Positions 9,488 to 18,489 of a stretch of 64,000 nucleotides of DNA are shown here, piece by piece. Positions within the stretch are counted from its first letter, which is position 1. Each line of letters starts with the position of its first letter. Made by a program: the position numbers and the translations under genes. The stretch spans positions 62,001-126,000 of the forward strand of contig NZ_JHZX01000001.1 in NCBI RefSeq assembly GCF_000688335.1. Reading direction: 5' to 3'. Below the pieces are notes generated by a model that was not told where the DNA came from, searched no databases, and saw only the letters and a program-made list of their open reading frames with translations. The stretch comes from Sediminibacter sp. Hel_I_10. GTDB lineage: Bacteria > Bacteroidota > Bacteroidia > Flavobacteriales > Flavobacteriaceae.

Positions 9488-10210
9488 TTATTCCTCCTTC
9501 TTCTCCTCGCTGACTTCTTTACGGGTGATTGGGTTTTTATCCTTAATCACGTTGATGGTAGCCTTGACGCCAGTGAGTAAATTCCATTTTTTTGAAGACA
9601 CTAAGTTTTTATTGTCGTCATAGACGATAAATTCTGCCGTGTTTGGACCAGAATCCCCTTGATTTAGGGCCAGGAAAACAATTTGATTGATACCAGGCTC
9701 CAAATACACGTCGAAACCTTTAAACCCAGAGGTAAGGAGTAACCTTGGGATAATCACCTTGCCATTTACAATAACCTGCACCATATCCCCATCAGGATAT
9801 TCATGATCCCGACAAACAATATTTACAAACTTACCGTTGTTTCTAATGTCTCCTAAAAAAACATCGGCCATAGTTTCAATAGCTAGACCTTGCTCTACAG
9901 CCACTTTTTTATAGCGTTGCTCGAAAAGCTCGCCTGGTTGGCGCAAACCATTATCGTCGATCATTGAGAATTCTTTCTCTGGCTTTTTTATAGTGATTTT
10001 ACTCTCGGTGGGAAGACCTTCGCTATTTGTTTTGGGTTTGGGGGTTTTAAATTTTTCGTTTGGTTTAATTTCGAAACCAGCTGGTAGTGAATCTTTTTTT
10101 TCTATTTCCTTAGCAGGAATTCTGATGCTCTTTTTTTCGCTATTATCCACTTGGGCAAAACCCAGACTTGTGAACATGACTAAAGCGCTAAGAATACCGT
10201 TAATTTTCAT
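9488..10210 (-). CDS. Secreted protein of unknown function
   Basis: About 240 residues with a signal peptide, MKINGILSALVMFTSLGFAQ. I prefer the ATG at 10210 because it gives a proper signal sequence; an in-frame TTG at 10240 would add 10 residues. The N-terminal third is Lys/Pro-rich and probably disordered. The C-terminal part, with YLEPGINQIVFLALNQGDSG, looks like a beta-sandwich. I know no function. It converges with the TolC-type gene and has no partner on its strand. Confidence 0.75.
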   Translation of the reverse strand: MKINGILSALVMFTSLGFAQVDNSEKKSIRIPAKEIEKKDSLPAGFEIKPNEKFKTPKPKTNSEGLPTESKITIKKPEKEFSMIDDNGLRQPGELFEQRYKKVAVEQGLAIETMADVFLGDIRNNGKFVNIVCRDHEYPDGDMVQVIVNGKVIIPRLLLTSGFKGFDVYLEPGINQIVFLALNQGDSGPNTAEFIVYDDNKNLVSSKKWNLLTGVKATINVIKDKNPITRKEVSEEKKEE

Positions 10211-10297
10211 AATGACAATGATTTGGGAACCAAGATTCAAAAACCGTTCCCATTTTCAAATGTAATGCGTTTGACTTTTAAAAATTTTAATTATTAG

Positions 10298-11812
10298 TTA
10301 AAACTTTCCGTTAAAACTAAGACGCAACTTACGCATGTACTCCTCTATAAGCCACTCTTTGTAGTTTTTGGTACTGTTCATAATGCAATAACAGTATTGT
10401 TTTATGCGGTAACAAATATCATCATGAAGGAGTTTTGCTAGTTCTCTTGCCTCAAAAACATCACTGCTGTTAGCGATGACGAGTTGCGAATGCTGGGCAA
10501 TACTATTTTCTATGGCTTGCATTGATTTTTTACCTTTTCGGGTCACTTCTTTGTACTCCTCCTTAATATCAAAATCGTCATTAGGATTCTTTACAAAACG
10601 TCTTCTCAGAGACTCTGGCATTTCATAAACAAAATCACGCTCAATGTCTTCGTCATTTCTTAAGTTCTCTAAATAATAATCTGGATTTTTAAAGATGTGT
10701 TGCCAATCTACATCTTGACTCCAAGGCCCAAAGCGCATGGCATTGTTTCCTAAGTCAATCACATTAAAGGTTGTTTTATCCCCATTAATACGAGAGCCCC
10801 TTCCAATCATTTGAAAATAAAGCGTCAGTGATCGGGTCGCTCTATTTAAGATGATAGATTCTACCGAGGGCTCATCAAAACCGGTAGTCAAAATACTTAC
10901 CGAACTTAAAACACCATCTGGCGTGTTTTTGAACCATTTTAAAATTTCCTTTCGCTCTTGTTTACTACAGGTATTATCTAAATGCCTTACATTGTAACCT
11001 GCCCTTTTAAAGGTGTAATAGACTTCTCTAGAGGTATTGATACCGTTATTGAAAATAAGCGTTTTCTTTCCTTTAGAGAGTTCTTCATATGCAAAAAGCA
11101 ATTTGCTCTGCATGGTATTATTGGTGTATAATGCTTCGGAAGATTTCACCGTATAATCCCCGTTCATCCCAATCTTTAAAGTATCTAAAGAGACGTCATA
11201 ATTGTAAATTTCCGCGGAAGCTAAAAAACCATTTTTAATTAAGGTCGAAATATTATCCCCGACAATAAGCTCCTTATAATGATCTTTCATCGGCAGCTTA
11301 ATGTTACTGCTCAAAGGTGTTGCGGTAACCCCTAGAATGAAACAGTTTTTGAAGAATTTAAAGAGTTTTCTGAAAGAATTGTAGTGTGCCTCATCAATAA
11401 TGACCAAACCAACATCCTCTAGCTTTAACTTACCATCATTAAGCCTATTGTTCAAGGTCTCTACCATGGCCACAAAACACTTGTATTGGTCTTGATCTGG
11501 CAATTCTTTCACTTTGCTATTGATCACTTTGTTATTTACTCCAAAGCCTTTAAGCACGCGTGAGGTTTGTTTACAGAGCTCGATACGATGCGTGAGAATC
11601 ACCACCTTCTTCTTCTTTTGCTCAATATAACGCCTTACAATTTCAGAAAAAACGACGGTTTTTCCACCACCAGTGGGTAATTGATAGAGCAGATTATAAT
11701 CATCTGGCGTATTCTCCATAACATCGAAAATGCGATGAAGATCGTCAACTTGGTAATCGTATAATCGCTTTTTGTTCGCCTTTTTTGACTGAACCTCTTG
11801 AGTATTGGACAT
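10298..11812 (-). CDS. DEAD/DEAH-box superfamily 2 helicase
   Basis: A 504-residue SF2 helicase of the SSL2/RadD-like group. It shows a Q-like LYDYQ motif, Walker A LPTGGGKT, DEAH in VIIDEAHYN, GVTATP (motif III), ILTTGFDEPSV (motif V) and QMIGRGSR (motif VI). All catalytic motifs are intact, so it should be an ATP-dependent translocase on nucleic acid; the substrate is unknown. I chose the ATG at 11812 because the in-frame GTG at 11845 lies at the edge of the -7 box at 11845-11852. It is monocistronic. Confidence 0.88.
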   Translation of the reverse strand: MSNTQEVQSKKANKKRLYDYQVDDLHRIFDVMENTPDDYNLLYQLPTGGGKTVVFSEIVRRYIEQKKKKVVILTHRIELCKQTSRVLKGFGVNNKVINSKVKELPDQDQYKCFVAMVETLNNRLNDGKLKLEDVGLVIIDEAHYNSFRKLFKFFKNCFILGVTATPLSSNIKLPMKDHYKELIVGDNISTLIKNGFLASAEIYNYDVSLDTLKIGMNGDYTVKSSEALYTNNTMQSKLLFAYEELSKGKKTLIFNNGINTSREVYYTFKRAGYNVRHLDNTCSKQERKEILKWFKNTPDGVLSSVSILTTGFDEPSVESIILNRATRSLTLYFQMIGRGSRINGDKTTFNVIDLGNNAMRFGPWSQDVDWQHIFKNPDYYLENLRNDEDIERDFVYEMPESLRRRFVKNPNDDFDIKEEYKEVTRKGKKSMQAIENSIAQHSQLVIANSSDVFEARELAKLLHDDICYRIKQYCYCIMNSTKNYKEWLIEEYMRKLRLSFNGKF

Positions 11813-11844
11813 AAAAATATCTGCTGCTTCTAGAAAAATCCCCA

Positions 11845-11852
11845 CAAAATTA
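11845..11852 (-). promoter_or_regulatory. -7 box upstream of the SF2 helicase gene
   Basis: CAAAATTA on the plus strand reads TAATTTTG on the minus strand, a match to TAnnTTTG. The predicted transcript start is about 25 bases before the ATG at 11812. No -33 TTG is at good spacing. Confidence 0.5.
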
Positions 11853-11987
11853 AGGTATTATAACGTTATCGTTCCATAATGTTGACAAGAATTTATAAAG
11901 TTTTAACAGCTCTATCTTTTAACGCTTATGAGTTAATAATCTAACTCATAAGGATATGCGATTTCAATTTATAATGGTCTAGACATT

Positions 11988-13121
11988 CTAGTTAAATACA
12001 CCCAACATGGTTTGCGCCTTGTTAACGGTTTCATCCCATTCTAGCTCGGGTTCTGACGCACTGGTAATGCCTCCTCCTACATAAATAAGGGCTTTTTTAT
12101 CTTTTAACTGCATGCAACGCAAATTCACGAATAAATGACTCTCTTTTTTTATAGAAGCATAGGCATTGTTCTCAACATTTCGTGAGTTTTTATTTCTCGA
12201 TATTTTTTTAGACAAATTTAGTTCTCCCAAAAACCCAGTATAAAATTCCCGATCATAAAGTTCATTCTCAAGGATAAACGTTTTGGCTTCGCTTTTTGGC
12301 AATCCGCACACAGCTGGGGTTGGATGCAACGAAGAAACAAGTTGTTTAAGTGTATTGGTATCTGGTTTTAAACGACCCGAAATGTCAGACTTGATATGTA
12401 AAAGTTGCCCTGCTTTGGTGGTTTTTGGTTCAGAAACCACTACTGATTCTGCAACAGACACCAATTGTTCCTCAATATAATTAACCACTAATTTCTGTTC
12501 GGTAAGATTTTTTTTATCCCATTCTACATCGAGCGTTCCTTGGTAAAGCTGCGTTCCTGCTAAAGCCATGGTTTTAAAGCTAAGCCCTTTAGTACTCAAC
12601 AAGGTCTCTGGTGTTGCACCTAACCAAAGCCCCACTTTTGGATGATACCAGCAGTACACAAATGCCGTAGGATGCATCATTAAAAGCGATTTAAAAATCA
12701 CCAAAGGTTCTTCTTCAGAAATAGATACTTCCTTGACTCTGGAAAGTACTACCTTTTTAAAGCGATTCTCCTTTATGGCCAAAATTCCTTTCTCAACCAA
12801 CTGGAGATGTTTGGTTCTAGCACTATCTTCAACACCATCCTTTTCAGTATTGACGGTGGGTTTATTTTCTAACGTTGTTTCTAAAAAATCATCTGAAGTG
12901 ATTGTTGCTGAAATTTCAGAAGGAATCAAGACATTTTGCTTTTCAGAATCAAAAGGAGCGCAAATAAAACCACTTTCAGAAAAATTAATGGCCTGATGCA
13001 ATGCATCTGTAGATTGTAAAAGGGCTTTTAAATGAGATTCCTCCGGTTTTCTATAAGCTACAAAAGGGAAGTCTTTATCAAACTGATCTTCTAAAAACTC
13101 AAAAAACTCAAGGTGGGACAT
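11988..13121 (-). CDS. menF: Isochorismate synthase (menaquinone pathway)
   Basis: Chorismate-utilising enzyme that converts chorismate to isochorismate, the first step to menaquinone, the main quinone of this group. It has the chorismate-binding fold with LHPTPAVCGLPK, YDREFYTGFLG and YVGGGITSASEPELEWDE near the C-terminus. The 377-residue length fits the short MenF/EntC class and no amidotransferase domain is present. The gene starts 2 bases after the thioesterase gene 13124-13549 ends, so the two form an operon, which favours menaquinone over siderophore synthesis. Confidence 0.88.
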   Translation of the reverse strand: MSHLEFFEFLEDQFDKDFPFVAYRKPEESHLKALLQSTDALHQAINFSESGFICAPFDSEKQNVLIPSEISATITSDDFLETTLENKPTVNTEKDGVEDSARTKHLQLVEKGILAIKENRFKKVVLSRVKEVSISEEEPLVIFKSLLMMHPTAFVYCWYHPKVGLWLGATPETLLSTKGLSFKTMALAGTQLYQGTLDVEWDKKNLTEQKLVVNYIEEQLVSVAESVVVSEPKTTKAGQLLHIKSDISGRLKPDTNTLKQLVSSLHPTPAVCGLPKSEAKTFILENELYDREFYTGFLGELNLSKKISRNKNSRNVENNAYASIKKESHLFVNLRCMQLKDKKALIYVGGGITSASEPELEWDETVNKAQTMLGVFN

Positions 13122-13123
13122 TT

Positions 13124-13549
13124 TTACTTCTTTTTAGGCAAGGAAATCGTAGATAAGCGACAAATGGAAATAAGATTATCATCGCCATCAGTTACCCTAA
13201 TATCTAACAACTGAGTCGTTCTTCCCTTATGTAAAAAGGTGGCTTTTGCATAAACATATCCTTCTGTTACACTTTTTAAATGGTTGGCCGTGATTTCTAG
13301 GCCTCGCACAAACTTGTTCTCGATATCTAAAAAAATATGTGATGCAAAACTCCCAACGCTTTCTGCTAAAGCCGCTGTGGCTCCACCATGCAAAACACCA
13401 TCTGGTTGATGTACTTTAGGCGTTACAGGCATTCTTGCAACTAAAAAATCTGCACCGTAATCAACCATCTCGATATCCAATGTTTCCATTAAGGTGTTTT
13501 TACTTGCTGCGTTGGCTTTTGCCAAGACCTCTTCTTTAGATAATTGCAT
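13124..13549 (-). CDS. Hotdog-fold thioesterase, YdiI/MenI-like
   Basis: A 141-residue PaaI-type thioesterase. The active-site stretch HQPDGVLHGGATAALAES has the His-Gly-Gly and the downstream Glu expected of YdiI-type enzymes, and HLKSVTEGYVYAKA matches the second half of the fold. The order thioesterase-menF, with a 2-base gap, suggests hydrolysis of 1,4-dihydroxy-2-naphthoyl-CoA in menaquinone synthesis. That substrate is inferred from context and similarity to YdiI. Confidence 0.85.
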   Translation of the reverse strand: MQLSKEEVLAKANAASKNTLMETLDIEMVDYGADFLVARMPVTPKVHQPDGVLHGGATAALAESVGSFASHIFLDIENKFVRGLEITANHLKSVTEGYVYAKATFLHKGRTTQLLDIRVTDGDDNLISICRLSTISLPKKK

Positions 13550-13591
13550 AGATTCCTTTACTTTTGGGTTTAGAATAGTATTTAATAGTTA

Positions 13592-13599
13592 CAAAAGTA
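13592..13599 (-). promoter_or_regulatory. -7 box of the thioesterase-menF operon
   Basis: CAAAAGTA on the plus strand reads TACTTTTG on the minus strand, a perfect TAnnTTTG. It lies 43 bases before the start of the thioesterase gene and 18 bases before the divergent esterase gene at 13617. Confidence 0.55.
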
Positions 13600-13616
13600 C
13601 GAAAAGCCCTTACGAA

Positions 13617-14252
13617 ATGAATTCCGAAGAAAAAGAAATCTCCTATAAAAGTACCAACTCCTACTCCACTTTAAATGTATTAACAGCAAAAACCAAATAC
13701 GTTTGGTTTGTATGCCATGGTTTGGGTTATTTGAGCCGTTATTTTCTAAAGTATTTTAAAGAACTCAACCCTGAAGAGCACTATATTATTGCACCACAAG
13801 CACAAAGCAAATATTATCTATCCTCAAATTTTAAGCATGTTGGAGCTAGCTGGCTTACTAAAGAAAATACCGAGAAAGAAACCGAAAATATCCTACGTTT
13901 TTTTGATGCCATTTTAGAAAAAGAAACGAATTATAAGGATAAAAAAATGATTGTATTAGGTTACTCTCAAGGCGTTAGTGTTGCTTTACGTTATATTGCC
14001 AAACGACAATTACAATGTGACCATTTGGTCATTCATTCTGGAAGTATCCCCAAAGAGTTGAAGCCTATCGATTTTGAGTTTTTCAAAGGAAACACCTCCC
14101 TTCTTTATGGCAATAAAGACGCCTATCTTACCGAAGAACGCATCAAAAGTGAAACTGAAAGAGCGAAGTCTTTATTTGGGAACTCTGTAAATATCGTTGA
14201 ATTTGAAGGCGTTCACGAAGTCAACAAATCCTTCATAAACAAGTTATTATAA
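13617..14252 (+). CDS. Alpha/beta hydrolase (carboxylesterase/phospholipase type)
   Basis: A 211-residue cytoplasmic esterase without signal peptide. It shows an oxyanion-region CHGLGYLSRYF, the nucleophile elbow GYSQG (Ser118), Asp168 in YGNKDAY and His200 in FEGVHEV, a complete catalytic triad. I chose the ATG at 13617; the open frame continues upstream to 13494, but that part lies across the divergent thioesterase promoter and is not family-like. Natural substrate unknown. Confidence 0.85.
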   Translation: MNSEEKEISYKSTNSYSTLNVLTAKTKYVWFVCHGLGYLSRYFLKYFKELNPEEHYIIAPQAQSKYYLSSNFKHVGASWLTKENTEKETENILRFFDAILEKETNYKDKKMIVLGYSQGVSVALRYIAKRQLQCDHLVIHSGSIPKELKPIDFEFFKGNTSLLYGNKDAYLTEERIKSETERAKSLFGNSVNIVEFEGVHEVNKSFINKLL

Positions 14253-14326
14253 ATAGATTTTTAAATCTATAATCATTTTTGGTATTGTTTTTGAAGTTCT
14301 TAAAAAAATCTTAAAAACGCTTTCTC

Positions 14327-14887
14327 ATGAAAAATTTACGTCGCGATTCCCCCCAAGTAAATGCCGGTTCTATGGCCGACATTGCATTTTTACTTCTCAT
14401 CTTCTTTTTAGTAACCGCCATGATTCCGAAAGATAAGGGCATCAGCCGTAAGCTACCGGGAATTTGTCCGCCAAATCAAAATTGCGATGCTACCATAGCA
14501 CAACGCAACATTCTGGAAATCTATATCAATGGGAAAAATGAACTGTTAGTGTCTAACGAACGTATTTCTATAGATGAGCTAAAAGATATTACCAAAAACT
14601 TTATAGACAACAACGGTGATCAGTCTTGTGATTACTGTTTTGGAGATCAAAATAAAACAGCTTCAGACCATCCCAAAAAAGCGGTAATCTCATTAAAAAA
14701 TGATCTAGAAACCTCTTATGATTTCTACATTAAAGTCCAAGATGAAATTACAAAAGCCTATTATGAGCTCAGATCGGTTTATGCATTAAAGACGTTTGAT
14801 AAAAGTTCAAATGATTTGAACAAAGAGGAACTACAGGAGGTGAGAACTGCTTATCCGCTCATACTTTCTGAAGCATCATTAAGGTAA
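14327..14887 (+). CDS. ExbD/TolR-family biopolymer transport protein
   Basis: A 186-residue inner-membrane protein with a single N-terminal membrane helix (about 17-33) that carries the conserved Asp at residue 18 (SMADIAFLLLIFFLV), the proton-path residue of ExbD/TolR. The rest is periplasmic. An insert with CDYCFGD and C-P-P-N-Q-N-C spacing gives four cysteines, possibly two disulfides. No ExbB/TolQ gene is adjacent, so its partner must be encoded elsewhere. It ends 3 bases from a converging gene. Confidence 0.85.
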   Translation: MKNLRRDSPQVNAGSMADIAFLLLIFFLVTAMIPKDKGISRKLPGICPPNQNCDATIAQRNILEIYINGKNELLVSNERISIDELKDITKNFIDNNGDQSCDYCFGDQNKTASDHPKKAVISLKNDLETSYDFYIKVQDEITKAYYELRSVYALKTFDKSSNDLNKEELQEVRTAYPLILSEASLR

Positions 14888-14889
14888 GT

Positions 14890-15306
14890 CTATTTTAAGG
14901 AATCTTGCTCAATCTCCACTCTATAACTGATGTTGACCCTGCGTCTTCCCCATTGCCGTGCGGCTTCAACATCAGTTCCCATGTAGATATCGATTTTATT
15001 TTTAAAACGCTGATTCATTTTATCTTTGACGAGATAAGTGCCTTCCAGGCCTTCGATCTCTACCAAGGTATTATGCCCAAGTCCTTCTTTTAGCAAATTT
15101 CTGGAGACCGCAATATACCTGAGTCCTGGTTTTAAGCTATCCCCAAAAGCGGTAATGTGCGGATTAGAGCTGGTTTGATACTCTAAGGAATTAAAGGCAC
15201 TAGATGTGACTTGTAATGATTTCCATTCATAGATATCCCGTTCTTTCTCTTTACAATTGGAAAAGAGCACTGCAAACATCACGAAAATGGAAAAGCATCT
15301 CATCAA
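14890..15306 (-). CDS. 3D-domain (double-psi beta-barrel) probable lipoprotein
   Basis: A 138-residue exported protein. The N-terminus is a short hydrophobic leader ending FSNC (Cys18), a weak lipobox. The C-terminal half has the 3D-domain pattern, with Asp-rich KDKMNQRF, KIDIYMGTD and AARQWGRRRVNISY, as in MltA and RlpA-like cell-wall proteins. Its start overlaps the end of the E1 gene by 4 bases, so it is co-translated with it, although no functional link is obvious. Confidence 0.8.
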   Translation of the reverse strand: MMRCFSIFVMFAVLFSNCKEKERDIYEWKSLQVTSSAFNSLEYQTSSNPHITAFGDSLKPGLRYIAVSRNLLKEGLGHNTLVEIEGLEGTYLVKDKMNQRFKNKIDIYMGTDVEAARQWGRRRVNISYRVEIEQDSLK

Positions 15307-17303
15307 TAGTCTAATAATTCTAGAAGTGTTTTTTCTAATTTTCCTTTAGCGAGATATTGCTCTTCCAAATCATTAATAAAAGGAATTGGTGTATCCATAC
15401 TTGCCACTCGTTTTACGGGAGCATCTAGAAACTCAAAACAATGCTCCATGATGGTTGCAGAAATATCGCTTGCAATACCGCCAAAAAGCGAGTCTTCCTG
15501 GAGCACAATCACTTTTCCTGTTTTCTTTACAGAAGCAAAAATGGCATCTAGATCCAAAGGTTGTAAGGTTCTTAAATCTAATACATCTGCAGCGATAGTT
15601 GGATGTTTATCCAATATCTCCAATGCCCAATGTACGCCTGCACCGTAGGTAATAATAGAAACTTGATGACCTTCGGAAAGTAGCGATGCCTTACCAAATG
15701 GTAAGGTATAATAATCAACCGGAACGTCTTGACGAATACTTCTATACAAAGCCTTATGCTCAAAAAACAATACAGGATTAGGATCTTCGATAGCTGTGGC
15801 TAATAATCCTTTAGCGTCATATGGAAATGCGGGATACACCACTTTTAGACCGGGTGTTTTCGTAAACCAAGCTTCATTGGTTTGAGAATGAAACGGTCCC
15901 GCAGCTACACCAGCACCGCAAGGCATCCTGATCACAACGTCTGCATTTTGATTCCATCGGTAATGTGACTTTGCAAGATAATTGACAATAGGATTAAATC
16001 CTGAACTCGCAAAATCTGCAAATTGCATTTCAACCACAGACTTTATTCCCACTATTGACAATCCCATCGCAGCCTCAACAATGGCCGATTCACAAATTGG
16101 TGTGTTCCTTACGCGCTCTGAACCAAATTGTTCAAGAAAACCTTCCGTAATTTTAAAAACACCACCATAATCTGCAATATCCTGTCCCATAATAACGAGA
16201 TCATCATGACGTTCCATGGACTGTCTTAATCCTTGAGATATCGCATCAATCAATCGAATGTTTTCATTATTTGAATTTGACACAGTTTCCTGATATACAA
16301 AATCTTTGTAGACATCATTTAACTCTATAGTTTCATCAGGAACTATTTTAGATTCCTCATTTGCTTTTTGTAAATGTACGCTGATCTCTTCGGAAATTTT
16401 AGCTTCCATAGAAGCCTCAAGAGCGTCTGACAATACGCCCGTTTCCTTTAAAAATATTTTATAATTGAGCAATGGATCCTTCTTGGCCCATTCATCCATT
16501 AACGCATCAGGAACATATTTTGTACCACTCGCTTCCTCGTGACCACGCATTCTAAACGTCTTGAATTCTAATAAAATCGGTCTTGGTTCTTGACGAATAC
16601 TTTCGGTAAGTTCGCTTAACTTGGTAAATACTTCTAGAATGTTATTTCCATCTAAAATATGAGATTCCATGCCGTAACCTTTGGCTCTATCTGCAATATG
16701 CTCACATCTATATTGTTCATTGGTTGGCGTTGAAAGTGCATAGCCATTGTTCTCCACACAAAACAATACTGGTAATTGCCAAACCGACGCTACGTTAAGC
16801 GCCTCATGAAAATCACCTTCACTTGTACCGCCTTCACCACTAAAAACAGCAGTGGCCTGATGATTTCCTTTTAAAAGATTAGCTAAGGCAATACCATCTG
16901 CAACCCCTAATTGAGGACCAAGATGTGATATCATTCCCACCAAATGAAATTCTTGTGTACCAAAATGAAAAGAACGATCCCTCCCTTTGGTAAAGCCATT
17001 CGATTTGCCTTGCCATTGTGAAAATAAACGATATAATGGAATATTTCTACTTGTAAATACACCCAAATTACGATGCATTGGCAAAATGTATTCTTCTGGT
17101 TTCATGGCCATGGTTAACCCAACCGATATTGCCTCTTGACCAATCCCAGAAAACCACTTTGAAATCTTACCTTGGCGTAGCAAAATAAGCATTTTTTCCT
17201 CTATCATTCTGGGCTTGAGCATGCCTTCATAAAGATTTAAAAGCACACTATTATCAAGGTTTTTTCGGTCAAATTCTATCGCACTTTTAGCGGATGTCAG
17301 CAT
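15303..17303 (-). CDS. 2-oxoacid dehydrogenase E1, fused alpha and beta subunits
   Basis: Thiamine-diphosphate-dependent decarboxylase component of a 2-oxoacid dehydrogenase complex, probably branched-chain. Residues 1-330 are the alpha part with the ThDP motif GEGGTSEGDFHEALN (156-170) ending in ENN. From about 348 the beta part begins, with MGQDIADYGGVFKIT and a transketolase C-terminal domain. The 666 residues equal the sum of the two usual subunits, a fusion common in Bacteroidota. No E2 or E3 gene is adjacent. A good promoter lies just upstream at 17328-17357. Confidence 0.88.
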   Translation of the reverse strand: MLTSAKSAIEFDRKNLDNSVLLNLYEGMLKPRMIEEKMLILLRQGKISKWFSGIGQEAISVGLTMAMKPEEYILPMHRNLGVFTSRNIPLYRLFSQWQGKSNGFTKGRDRSFHFGTQEFHLVGMISHLGPQLGVADGIALANLLKGNHQATAVFSGEGGTSEGDFHEALNVASVWQLPVLFCVENNGYALSTPTNEQYRCEHIADRAKGYGMESHILDGNNILEVFTKLSELTESIRQEPRPILLEFKTFRMRGHEEASGTKYVPDALMDEWAKKDPLLNYKIFLKETGVLSDALEASMEAKISEEISVHLQKANEESKIVPDETIELNDVYKDFVYQETVSNSNNENIRLIDAISQGLRQSMERHDDLVIMGQDIADYGGVFKITEGFLEQFGSERVRNTPICESAIVEAAMGLSIVGIKSVVEMQFADFASSGFNPIVNYLAKSHYRWNQNADVVIRMPCGAGVAAGPFHSQTNEAWFTKTPGLKVVYPAFPYDAKGLLATAIEDPNPVLFFEHKALYRSIRQDVPVDYYTLPFGKASLLSEGHQVSIITYGAGVHWALEILDKHPTIAADVLDLRTLQPLDLDAIFASVKKTGKVIVLQEDSLFGGIASDISATIMEHCFEFLDAPVKRVASMDTPIPFINDLEEQYLAKGKLEKTLLELLDY

Positions 17304-17327
17304 GTGTATTTCATTACATTAGTTAAT

Positions 17328-17357
17328 CAAATGTAATTAAAAAATGAAGTATTCAAA
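17328..17357 (-). promoter_or_regulatory. Complete Bacteroidota promoter for the E1 fusion gene
   Basis: On the minus strand a -33 TTTG (complement of 17354-17357), an 18-base spacer and a -7 box TACATTTG (complement of 17328-17335) are present. This is the best two-part promoter in the window. Transcription would start about 18 bases before the ATG at 17303. Confidence 0.72.
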
Positions 17358-17413
17358 CCCTATTATCCATTTTTTTGGAGGGATAGCAACTATGAATTAA
17401 TGAGTATTTTCGC

Positions 17414-17421
17414 TACTTTTG
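17414..17421 (+). promoter_or_regulatory. -7 box of the oxygenase gene
   Basis: TACTTTTG, a perfect TAnnTTTG, 34 bases before the ATG at 17455. No TTG is found 17-23 bases upstream. Confidence 0.55.
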
Positions 17422-17454
17422 TTAAGATCGATTTAATTAATCCCATTTTTAGAG

Positions 17455-18402
17455 ATGAACAGAATACCTAGTGTCAACCTTCAGGATTTTTTATCTGAAG
17501 ACCCAGATAAAAAACAAAAATTCATCAATGACATCGGCAAAGCTTATGAGGATATTGGCTTTGTTGCGCTTAAAGGTCATTTTCTTAATGACGCCTTGGT
17601 AGATCATCTTTACAAAGAAGTCAAACACTTTTTTGAACTTCCGGTGGAGACTAAGCGCAACTATGAAATTGACGGCATTGGAGGTCAAAGAGGTTATGTG
17701 TCCTTCGGAAAAGAGAGCGCCAAAGGCAAAAAGGAAGGGGATTTAAAAGAGTTTTGGCATTTTGGCCAATACGTTGAAGACGATCCTGAGCGCGCGAAAG
17801 AATACCCAGAAAATGTTCAAGTCAAAGAAGTTCCTGAATTTAACGCTGTTGGTAAGGAAACCTATCAAATGCTAGAGAAAACGGCAAAATATGTACTAAG
17901 ATCCTTAGCGTTATTTCTCGATTTGGAAGAAACCTATTTTGATAATTATATTCATAATGGAAATTCCATTTTAAGACCTATCCACTACCCGCCAATTCTT
18001 CAAGAACCAGATAATGCGGTTCGTGCTGCAGCGCACGGAGATATTAATTTGATCACCTTATTAATGGGCGCTCAAGGTAGAGGGTTACAAGTTCAAAACA
18101 ACAATGGCGACTGGATTGATGCCATTGCAGAACCAGATGAACTGATGATAAACGTAGGAGATATGCTCTCAAGACATACCAATAACAAACTAAAATCAAC
18201 GATACATCGTGTGGTGAACCCTCCAAGAGAACTCTGGGGCACATCACGCTACTCCATTCCCTTTTTTATGCATCCTATTAGCGAGATGAAATTGGATGTG
18301 CTTGAAAGCTGCATCGATGCCGATCACCCAAAATTATACGAAGATATTACCGCGGGAGAATTTTTAAATGAAAGACTCATTGAATTGGGACTTAAAAAGT
18401 GA
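17455..18402 (+). CDS. 2-oxoglutarate/Fe(II) oxygenase, isopenicillin N synthase-like
   Basis: A 315-residue non-haem iron oxygenase. The N-terminal DIOX_N part contains DIGFVALKGH. The catalytic domain has the iron ligands His194 and Asp196 (AAHGDINLITLL) and His251 (STIHRVV), with Arg265 of the R-x-S motif (SRYSIPFF) for 2-oxoglutarate. All ligands are present. The substrate cannot be read from the sequence. It opens a plus-strand run that continues 87 bases later with the SUI1 gene. Confidence 0.87.
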   Translation: MNRIPSVNLQDFLSEDPDKKQKFINDIGKAYEDIGFVALKGHFLNDALVDHLYKEVKHFFELPVETKRNYEIDGIGGQRGYVSFGKESAKGKKEGDLKEFWHFGQYVEDDPERAKEYPENVQVKEVPEFNAVGKETYQMLEKTAKYVLRSLALFLDLEETYFDNYIHNGNSILRPIHYPPILQEPDNAVRAAAHGDINLITLLMGAQGRGLQVQNNNGDWIDAIAEPDELMINVGDMLSRHTNNKLKSTIHRVVNPPRELWGTSRYSIPFFMHPISEMKLDVLESCIDADHPKLYEDITAGEFLNERLIELGLKK

Positions 18403-18489
18403 TTTTAAAAATTGAAATCGTTCCTATAGGAAATAGAATTAATACCCACTTCTCGTTAACCAACAATATAATTTTTAAATGAAGAGCTA

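Noticed and set aside
13494-13616. Longer N-terminus for the esterase at 13617
   Set aside because: It would overlap the divergent thioesterase gene and its -7 box, and the extra residues do not look like an enzyme or a signal peptide.
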